DNA of 64,000 bases from NCBI GenBank assembly GCA_020736575.1, contig JAGPYM010000001.1:1984001-2048000 (forward strand). Direction: 5' to 3'. Shown piece after piece: positions 56,701 through 64,000 of this stretch. Origin of the DNA: Thelonectria olida (lineage: Eukaryota > Ascomycota > Sordariomycetes > Hypocreales > Nectriaceae). The notes beneath the pieces are model-generated. The model had not been told where the DNA came from. It was given only the letters and a program-made list of their open reading frames with translations, and ran no database searches. The stretch's first letter is position 1. Each line of letters begins with the position of its first letter. The position numbers and the translations under genes were made by a program.

Positions 56701-58788
56701 GCGGGCCAAGCAAAAACATCCCAGCAATAATGGCCCGTGCCCGGAGAGTTTGCTCCGGCCCACATTCCTCTGTCTCCATGAAGAGAGCAAAAATCCTTCC
56801 TCCGCCAATGGGACAAGTTTGGTCACCAGCCACAGGCCGCGCCACAACCCCCCCTCACGTTCGCACCTGGACAGTCGAGATGACATGAAACTTGCATCAT
56901 TTTCAAAGAATCCCATCTTTCTGGGTGTATTTCCCAATGACGATCATCTCGGTGACGTCATCTCTTACGACCGTTAATCATTTCCCTATTCTCCAGGATC
57001 TCGCAAGTTATATTCTCGAGCTGCTGCCCGCTTCCCCGACGGCATTAGTCACGACCAACGTACCTACCCAGTCTGAAGTACCACTCTGCAAGTCCTACCT
57101 TCGAAGTTGAAATGACCGATTTCTGACGTTTCCGCACACCACGACAAAAGGGTTGCTTCGATCCAACAATGATTCGCGGGCAACCAAGATCGTTATTAAT
57201 AATTGTTGACTAGATTCGAGCATGTGATATACAGATCTTGTTCCCGTCGACTAGGGAACCCTATCTGGGTGGCCAAAGATATTCGCCTCAAGTTGCTACC
57301 CTCTTGCCACACTTTAATCATTGCACTCCGAAGCTCCTTGAGCTGCGACTGGTTGCTGTATTGGAGTATGATCCCAGAAACTCCGAGACCTAGGAGTGGT
57401 TGTCGCATTCAAGTCGAATGCCCCTCCAGCCCTCCTCTCTGAACGAGCCGGCTTTGTTCAGATCCGAGCGTCGTATGACTCACTAGGGCTGACTTGCCTC
57501 GGACGATATCGAGTTGGCTCAGTCAGATCACCCTGTGGCCGCATTACTTTCAAGACACTGGATCCTTTTCGACTTCGAAACTTTCAAGACGATTCACACA
57601 AGGCGTCTGGTAGAGCAAACCGGTACGAACATCACTTGGCTCAACGGGGCGTCTCGGATTTGGCTTTGAAGCCATGACAGGATTCGCGACTCGAATCGGG
57701 ACCAACCTTGAAATTCTGCTCAGGCCACACCTGTGCTATGGAGAGTTGTCTCTTAATACATCCATCGGATCTCACGTACAAACTCTGGTGGCATTGGATT
57801 TCGACCCCTGAGCTCTGGTCGAGACCAACAAGGTTCTTCGCCAATTCCCTTGTGCAACCTGTTCCATCCAATTCACATCCTGCTAACGCAACGCTTCGAA
57901 TCTTTGACACCCGTCTTTCCATTGATTCGTTTACCTCGCTTACGAATACACCAAACTATATTAACTAACTTTCATATGCGGGCGTGTTACTTAGTGCCAT
58001 CTCGGATTGCGTCCTTGGTTGAACTCTACTTGGTGAGGGGAAGGATCCGTCGCCACGCAACTCGCGAAATGAAATGCGCACGCGGCGGCACAGCTTAACC
58101 TCGCATAACTACCACGATGCCAGCGTGGAACAGCGTGTTCTCGTGTTAACCGGCACACTCCGAGGACCCTTTCACCTGTGAGGCGAACACCGCCAGTTTG
58201 TAATTCGATGCGAGCATTCAATTGAGTTTTAATTCCCGTTATCGTTACCGAAACCTCCCGCCTCCCCAAGGATCAAAGCTACCGAAGTTCAATCCGCCGA
58301 GCCCTAACCGCAAGTAACCGCCGTTCTCCTACCGTCCATCTGCCTTCATCACCCACTGGTGCCTGGCCATTTGGACATTGTTCTATGTGGTTGTGTAAGC
58401 TTTGCATAACCACTGGATTTAAAGAATTCACTTACCTCGGCATGAACTGTGAGATCAGCCATGGAGCCATCAGCCCTTTTTCATCGGAGCTTTCCTTGCT
58501 CCAGGCAATTGGCCAAAACTTGGTCTTGGCTCTCACTCAATGTTGCTTCAACGAGTAGGTCAACACTTGACGCGGATTGGAGACGAAAGTCGATTAGTTA
58601 CGTCGGGTTTCATTCTCCTTGGACCGAAAGCCAGCACCGGACATTGCAGTTGTCCCTCTACCTTGGTGGTGACCTTCGATCTGGGGAGTTCCTTGCCCGA
58701 TTTGAGAGGATCTGACGTTCTGGCCCTGCGAAGTCGAAGAGTTTCGGTTCGTGGATGAGGCGTTTGGATTGCCGGAGTTGGTTCCCGC
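53754..58788. other. 5-kb stretch without a recognisable gene
   Basis: No frame on either strand shows a known family or a chain of exons. Open frames are under about 130 codons, and their translations have the C/W/R/H-rich look of noncoding DNA. The region is not strongly AT-rich, has no obvious long terminal or inverted repeat that I could see, and has few microsatellites. It may be a long promoter, a site of noncoding RNA, or well-degraded repeat DNA. A TATATATA-like run lies at about 54269-54277. Confidence 0.5.
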
Positions 58789-59154
58789 CTAGAGACCACC
58801 ACGTCGACCCTGGTTGGCGCGACCCTGAGAAGGACAGTTGGTCCCAGTGCTGGCTCGCATAGATTCTGTTCGCTGTCGAATTCGCTCAATCGTGTCTTGA
58901 TTTTCCTCCAAAATCTCTAGGAGGCGAGCACGAACAACCTGAAAATGGGACGCAGGAGAAAGCTCCGCATGCGATCTGGTCGCCCTGGGAGTAGCGTCGT
59001 CATCCTCTAGACTGGCCACGCCTACACCCGGGGGAGGCGTCCCAGCACGAGTCGGTCGAGCGCGAGGTGTCTCGCTTCCCTCCCGCTCGTAGTAGGGCGC
59101 AGCTCCAGGGGCGTTGGGGGCCATAGCAGTTCGATCGTACCCGGAACGAGGCAT
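58789..59154 (-). CDS. Small hypothetical protein
   Basis: A single-exon frame of 121 residues with a proper ATG. The first half is disordered and P/A/R-rich (ETPRARPTRAGTPPPG), and the second half has a helical, probably coiled-coil segment (HFQVVRARLLEILEENQDTI, then ERIRQRTESMR). The ending is basic and glycine-rich (QGRANQGRRGGL). The amphipathic helix is more orderly than the chance frames around it, which argues for a real gene, but no family is recognised and no neighbour suggests a function. Confidence 0.45.
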   Translation of the reverse strand: MPRSGYDRTAMAPNAPGAAPYYEREGSETPRARPTRAGTPPPGVGVASLEDDDATPRATRSHAELSPASHFQVVRARLLEILEENQDTIERIRQRTESMRASTGTNCPSQGRANQGRRGGL

Positions 59155-60201
59155 GACAAGGTTGATAAGAAAGATGGCTGGTGAAACAAAAGTTCTCGAT
59201 GAGGAACTGAGGATGATCGAGAGGAGAGCGAAAATGACACGAAGAGAATGAACCTTTTTAGGGACAACATGAGGGAACGCAACACGATGGATCTCTCAAG
59301 GCGAGACGAGTCTGATTGAACCACTTATAATCGGGAGCAGGGCTTTGTTCCAATAGAGTCAATGGTATCGTCAATAGACCAACTCTTCATCTGCGGGTGG
59401 GTCCGATTCGGTTCGCATGTCTCAACTCCAATGAATTGTCTGTCTTCGCATTCGATACATTGTGAAGTCGATTTTCGAATAGAGAATGCATGGTATTGGT
59501 GAGAGTATGAAGAGACTGAATTGGTACCCGAACCATGAAGCAGAGAATAGAATAAATCATAACACTGTATCGCTTGTTAATGTTGGTCCCAAACATGGTG
59601 ACCAGTGTGTGTGTTTTCATGATTGATATTTGACAATGAATCTGAGTGATTACAAAATTTTGTTGGGGGACGGGTAGACGAGATGTTTGATAATCGAGCT
59701 TGTTGGTTCACGCTTTCCCAAACATTCACTGAATAAAATGAATCTGCATGCACCAACAGAGTTGTTTTACACTGCTCCTTTAATAGGAAGGACGTATGCT
59801 TGCCAAATAGACAATTGAGAGACTTTGGAGTCACCTCTGTTTCATCAAATGTTGATTGTTGAGGAAATGTCCCCGGGCGAGGACCTTCCACCAGCCGCTG
59901 CCTGCAGCGAAGGGAAGTAGGTTGGTTTCACGCTCTTTCTTCCCGGCTCAAGGAACAATGAGGCATTCACTTATAATTCAACAGCACCTTGACGGCTTGT
60001 GTTTTCACTTGATGGGTTGAGATTCACTGGCTGACCCCAGGCCTCATCATAGAAATCAAGACGCACTTCTCGGAGGTTTCGGTGCAGAGAACCTCACTCA
60101 TAACAACATGGTAGTCGAGTCAATCCATATTTTCAACCTGTAGCTTTTCTATCCCATCCGTAACGAGTTCCATTTTCAAATTCCCGGGTATCACTACCAC
60201 C
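59155..60201. other. Intergenic region, AT-richer
   Basis: Promoter side of the small ORF on the left and 3' flank of NOP9 on the right. The middle (59350-59800) is AT-richer than its surroundings. No gene is recognised. Confidence 0.6.
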
Positions 60202-62322
60202 TCATCCTTCTTCCTCCTCAACGTTTTCTGACCTCTCCTTCCGGTCCTTCTTTTTCTTCTTTTTCTTGTCCTTCTTGTCTCTGCTCCCCTCACCATCTGT
60301 GGGCCTCTCTACGCCTTTTGGCCCCTTTGCAAACGAGCTCGGCTCGGGTTGGACGTCCACCTCTCTCATCCACAACTTCCAATCTCCCCTCCTGGTCTTC
60401 CACATGTCACCCTTCCAGTTCCTCCACACGCTCCTGCCCATCCAGCTGTCTCGCAGCTCCGCCTCGTGCTGACCGAGCTTGGCCATGATGGCCTCCTTCA
60501 TGTGGAACGGCACGCTGCGCTCCCTGCCCTTGTTGGGGACCTCAACAATGGCGTTGATCAGGTTGTGGCCGAACTGCGAGGTGGCGAGCTCGACGATGTG
60601 CGGTTGGATGGTGTTGACGATGGTCTTGTGGAAGGCGGGATTGGAGGAGGACGTCTCGAGCGCAGTGGTCAGGACGGTGACGGTCGGCATTGATGTTGTA
60701 GCAAGTCGGACGAGGTGCTCTGGAGAAATGGCGAGAAGCGACGCCTGGACGGCCTTGGTAGGTCCGGGGATCGACAAGAGGGTGGTGAGTAGTTGGGCGC
60801 CATGCGATCGGATAGCGTATTCGTTCTTGGAGAGTTGGTTGGCATCTTTCTTCTTCTTCTCTTCGTCCTTGAAGCCACACAGCGTGGCAATCAGGTCCGC
60901 TGGGGTAGCTCCGCATCCCTCTTTAAGTCCCTTCATGAGCGTCTTGATCTCGTCGGACAGGCCACGAGCGGTGCATCGGTCGAAAAGGGTCTTGATGACG
61001 TTGAATCTCGATTTGGCCACGAGCTGAGCGACCGTGGGGCCAATCTGCTCCACAGCCTTGATCAAGTCGTCCTTGCCGAGACGGTTCAGCACTCTGATGG
61101 CTGCGTATGAGGAAACGTCGTTGCGGACGTAGCCTTGTATTCTGGGGAGGAAGATGTTCTGGTTGAGAGCCTTGAAGACCTTGCCTGGGGCGTGGGTGAT
61201 GAGCGTCTCGACGAGTCGCGATCCGATCGGGTCATAGATCATGCCGTTGATGAAGGTGGAAGCTTCTGACGACTCGTCGCTGAGGCTTTGGGGAGCGCCG
61301 GGAAGTAGATGCTGAAGGAGGGTAGTTGGCCCTGCCTCGGACTTCTGTTCGCCCTTGTTGAGCGTCAGGTCGAGTTCCAGGAGAAGTTGTAGCGTAGGGT
61401 TTCCCATTGGATGTGTTGCCAATACCCTCAGGCCAGTGGCGTCCATACCCGTGGTCGAATCTTGGATGATCTTCTTGGTCGCCATGTTGAAGGACGAGGG
61501 GACTGCTCGGAGACCCTGGTTGGGTTCATTGGCTGCGTTTCCTCCGATAACTGAAATGTTCTCCTTCTTCTTGCTCTTCATGAGGTTCTTCACAGACGAG
61601 TCTTCAAGAGGTCGGCCCGATAGAACGAGAAGAAGAACACGTAGGGTGTGCGACGCGAATCGATCGGTAATGAGGTATCCCAGGCCACCCTCCAACTCGT
61701 CCAATGTCTCAAGGAAGAGATTCTCCATTGATGACTCCGGCTTTTGCTGGTCCACATTTGCTCCCGTCGTATCCAAGACAAACCCAGCAAGCTCCTGCGA
61801 CACCACGCCAGCTGACCGAAGGAAAAGCGCCTCGCAGCAATGGCTCGCGAACCGATGCTGGACGAGGGACAAGAAGTGGCCAGCAAAGGCCTCGAATAAG
61901 CTCTTCTTCTGCGCCGTGTTGGCGAGTTGAATCAAGCGCTCCATCAATCGCGAGCACGACTGGCTGCTGGCGAGCTTGAGCTCCTTGCCCTTTGCCTCCT
62001 TGTATACGTTCTCGAGAAACATGTCGCGGTCCTCGGGGGTGGGAAACTGGTTCAGCTCGAGAAGCTCGTCAGCGCGGCGAAAGTACTCCTGCTCCTCGTC
62101 GGCCAGCATCCCGAAAAACTCCTTCTCTCCAAACCCGTTCTTCTCGGGCTCTGCTGCGACGTCTTCATGGCTGTAGGCTTCCTCGTCGGTGGTTCGCTGA
62201 CGCTTTGGCTTCTCTTCGTAGTCATTGTGCTCGGCTTGGTCGTCGTTCCTCTCGGGTTCGTCACGGCGCTTGCGTTTGCGCTCGTCACGGAGGGCACCTC
62301 GTTTTGTGCGAGGCTTCGGCAT
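60202..62322 (-). CDS. nop9: Nucleolar Pumilio-repeat protein NOP9
   Basis: RNA-binding protein of 90S/pre-40S ribosome assembly; in yeast it binds pre-18S rRNA and restrains Nob1 cleavage. A single exon codes 706 residues (yeast Nop9 is 666). The basic N-terminus (MPKPRTKRGALRDERKRKRR) is a nuclear/nucleolar signal, followed by an acidic linker and the conserved GEKEFFGMLADEEQEYFRRA. Pumilio-type repeats run from about residue 110 to 640: HRFASHCCEALFLRSA, TDRFASHTLRVLLLVLSG, HPMGNPTLQLLLELDL, DPIGSRLVETLITHAPG, VRNDVSSYAAIRVLNRLG and SQFGHNLINAIVEVPNKG. The tail is lysine-rich (DKKDKKKKKKKDRKE). No intron is needed. The start is the first ATG of the frame. Confidence 0.95.
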   Translation of the reverse strand: MPKPRTKRGALRDERKRKRRDEPERNDDQAEHNDYEEKPKRQRTTDEEAYSHEDVAAEPEKNGFGEKEFFGMLADEEQEYFRRADELLELNQFPTPEDRDMFLENVYKEAKGKELKLASSQSCSRLMERLIQLANTAQKKSLFEAFAGHFLSLVQHRFASHCCEALFLRSAGVVSQELAGFVLDTTGANVDQQKPESSMENLFLETLDELEGGLGYLITDRFASHTLRVLLLVLSGRPLEDSSVKNLMKSKKKENISVIGGNAANEPNQGLRAVPSSFNMATKKIIQDSTTGMDATGLRVLATHPMGNPTLQLLLELDLTLNKGEQKSEAGPTTLLQHLLPGAPQSLSDESSEASTFINGMIYDPIGSRLVETLITHAPGKVFKALNQNIFLPRIQGYVRNDVSSYAAIRVLNRLGKDDLIKAVEQIGPTVAQLVAKSRFNVIKTLFDRCTARGLSDEIKTLMKGLKEGCGATPADLIATLCGFKDEEKKKKDANQLSKNEYAIRSHGAQLLTTLLSIPGPTKAVQASLLAISPEHLVRLATTSMPTVTVLTTALETSSSNPAFHKTIVNTIQPHIVELATSQFGHNLINAIVEVPNKGRERSVPFHMKEAIMAKLGQHEAELRDSWMGRSVWRNWKGDMWKTRRGDWKLWMREVDVQPEPSSFAKGPKGVERPTDGEGSRDKKDKKKKKKKDRKERSENVEEEEG

Positions 62323-62834
62323 TGTATCTACGGGACTGAGCGACTGGAAATACTGGTGAAGTAGACGGACTGGGCAAATGTGGCGGGGTGGCTGTTGGTC
62401 GTCCTGAATCTTTTCTGAAATTTTTGGCGATATGATGCTGGTAATTGTTATCGATAAGGCCCACTCCTAGCTCCTGGGCTCGGGTCTCCACTCCACTGAG
62501 TCCGCTCCAAGCAACAGAGGAACATCGACAGTCTTCCATTCCTACCTACAATGCTCTGGCTAAGCACTTGACTGTCTTCAAATCGAGAAATCATTGGTAG
62601 CATCGTAAATTTGTCTTGCATTCTAGTCTTCCTCTAACCCTTTCTAAGTCTAGTCTTTGCATCTTTCCATCGTTGCTCTTCCAAGCTTTTCGTCAAGATC
62701 GTTTCCATTTTGAACGAGTCGTCATTTCGTGTCACTCAGCCGAGGATCCTGTTTTGTTCCCGTTTCTTGTACCTCTCTGGCCTCTTCTCAGCCGTTGTAT
62801 ATGAAACGTCTAGCAAATTCTTTCCGGTCAAAAT
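62323..62834. other. Intergenic region between NOP9 and the PLP decarboxylase
   Basis: NOP9 promoter side and 3' flank of the decarboxylase. No gene is recognised. Confidence 0.6.
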
Positions 62835-63956
62835 CTAGAGTTCCTCTCGCCCAACCTCCTCAAGGCCCTTGACTAGCCCTTCGACCGTCCCCTCCAGTGT
62901 CTGGCAGTTAACCACGACACGGAAGAAGTGGCCTTTGGGACCAGGCGCATAGTCGACCATGTACCCTCTAAGAATCATCTTCTCGACTATGGTCGCAGTT
63001 CGCCGCGTGTTCGCTTCCTTGTCCTCGGATAACTCTCCGCCGGGGGCGTAATAGAAGCACACCTGCAAGCAAGGTGGCGGATCCTGGGAAACGAGGACAA
63101 AGTTACCGCTGTCCTTGACGAGTCTAGCAAGGTATGCTGCCTGCTCAAAGGCATGGTCGATCTGCTTCTCAAAACCAGCGGCACCGTAGTAGATCCAGGC
63201 AAGCGCGAGTTTCAAGCTGTCACCGCGGCGTCCGCACTGCAGAGTCAAGTCGGCCAAGTCCCAGATATCTTCGCCCTGAGCGGTGTGAAACAGGTAGCCA
63301 GCGGCAGTACTGTTTGCCTTGTTAAAGACGCTCATGTCAGGGCCTAGGAGAAATGAACATGTGACCGGAACGTTCATCATTTTGTGCGGGTTTACGGTGA
63401 GCGAGTCGGCCAGATGGGAGCCCTTCAACTTGTGTTGGTGCTTGGCTGAGAAGATGGCTGGACCGCCCCAACTGGCGTCAATGTGCATCCAGAGCCCAAA
63501 CTCCTTGCAAATCTTTGAGATCTCTTCGAATGGCTCGTAGGAACCCATTACGGTCGTTCCCGCAGTCGTGTTGACGTAGAACGGAGTCTTTCCCTCCGTT
63601 TTGGCCCGGAGAATCTCCTCTCGCAGAGCATCTGGCTTGATACATCCATTCTCGTCCACGGCGACTGGCCAAACGCTGCCAGAGCCCAAGCCACAAATCA
63701 TAGCACTCTTTTCTACCGAGTAATGGCCGTGAGCGCTGGTGAAGACGGCGAAACCCCGCCCGCCATTCCCTGAGATTCTGCACTCGGGAAATAATGTGTT
63801 TCTGGCGACAACCATGGACGTCAAGTTGGAAGCACTTCCGCCCTGGCATGAGATACCTCCTGCATGCGGGCCTGTGAATCCGAAGAGGTGCGCCAGGGTC
63901 TTGGTGGTGGTTTTCTCAACTACTGATAGAGCAGGCGAGACTTGGAATACGTGCAA
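62835..63956 (-). CDS. Group II PLP-dependent decarboxylase (glutamate/cysteine-sulfinate type), 5' part outside the window
   Basis: Decarboxylates an amino acid; the closest groups by eye are glutamate and cysteine-sulfinate decarboxylases, but substrate cannot be fixed. This is the last exon (373 codons from the acceptor to TAA). A CAG acceptor stands at 63959-63957 and the sequence left to the window edge (63960-64000) reads as intron, so the N-terminal 100 or so residues lie beyond the edge. Seen in order: GGISCQGGSASNLTSMVVAR (PLP phosphate), HGHYSVEKSA with the ring-stacking histidine, WMHIDASWGG with the aspartate that pairs the pyridine nitrogen, and NPHKMMNVP with the Schiff-base lysine at 63383-63381. 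CGRRGDSLKLALAWIYYG follows. The C-terminus ends in a charged helix. It is co-oriented with NOP9. Confidence 0.93.
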   Translation of the reverse strand: MHVFQVSPALSVVEKTTTKTLAHLFGFTGPHAGGISCQGGSASNLTSMVVARNTLFPECRISGNGGRGFAVFTSAHGHYSVEKSAMICGLGSGSVWPVAVDENGCIKPDALREEILRAKTEGKTPFYVNTTAGTTVMGSYEPFEEISKICKEFGLWMHIDASWGGPAIFSAKHQHKLKGSHLADSLTVNPHKMMNVPVTCSFLLGPDMSVFNKANSTAAGYLFHTAQGEDIWDLADLTLQCGRRGDSLKLALAWIYYGAAGFEKQIDHAFEQAAYLARLVKDSGNFVLVSQDPPPCLQVCFYYAPGGELSEDKEANTRRTATIVEKMILRGYMVDYAPGPKGHFFRVVVNCQTLEGTVEGLVKGLEEVGREEL

Positions 63957-64000
63957 CTGAACCTCGTTAGTATATGGATGAGTGTTGACGACCCATCAAA

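Noticed and set aside
1..64000. CRISPR arrays, bacterial operons, rRNA genes or a secondary-metabolite cluster
   Set aside because: No regularly spaced repeats, no ribosomal RNA sequence, and no polyketide, peptide synthetase or terpene enzymes were seen; the gene structure is eukaryotic throughout.

Overview
The window is nuclear DNA of a filamentous ascomycete (Pezizomycotina), most likely a Sordariomycete. The genes carry short 50-125 base GT-AG introns, C/T-rich leaders, and ordinary fungal products (Rna14, Asf1, an Argonaute, Mam33, Nop9, Tma16, a Zn2Cys6 regulator). Species assignment is an inference: no rRNA or other marker is present. Exon boundaries were placed by hand from splice consensus, reading phase and family knowledge; no alignment was run.

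Layout, left to right. 0-11 kb: an MFS permease of the allantoate/nicotinate type, then more than 5 kb without a recognisable gene that ends in an 800-base ATG-free leader of an IQGAP-related RasGAP. 11-16 kb: a CorA-like membrane protein and histone chaperone ASF1, both on the minus strand. 17-25 kb: RNA14 and an Argonaute with an intact DEDH tetrad. 25.7-26.7 kb: a broken unknown gene. 27-28 kb: a Prx5-type peroxiredoxin. 30-35 kb: an Ariadne-type RBR ubiquitin ligase convergent with EXO1. 36-37 kb: TMA16.

37.6-41.1 kb is a decay zone. It holds an amino-acid/choline-type APC permease with several frameshifts and stops, and a possible scrap of a sugar-type MFS transporter. It is followed by an intact copper amine oxidase, an intron-containing tRNA-His, a Zn2Cys6 factor, the mitochondrial p32 protein MAM33 and a short Osh/KES1-type lipid-transfer protein. 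At 52.6-53.8 kb lies a conserved-looking protein of unknown function with a GC-AG intron, then 5 kb with no supportable gene, a small ORF, NOP9, and a group II PLP decarboxylase cut by the right edge.

The genes do not form one pathway or a secondary-metabolite cluster; most are housekeeping genes. Sites that deserve a second look are the ATG-free leaders, the permease relic, the tRNA-His intron, the in-frame 51-base RNA14 intron, the GC-AG intron and the gene-free blocks. I saw no clear sign of a new multi-gene system.
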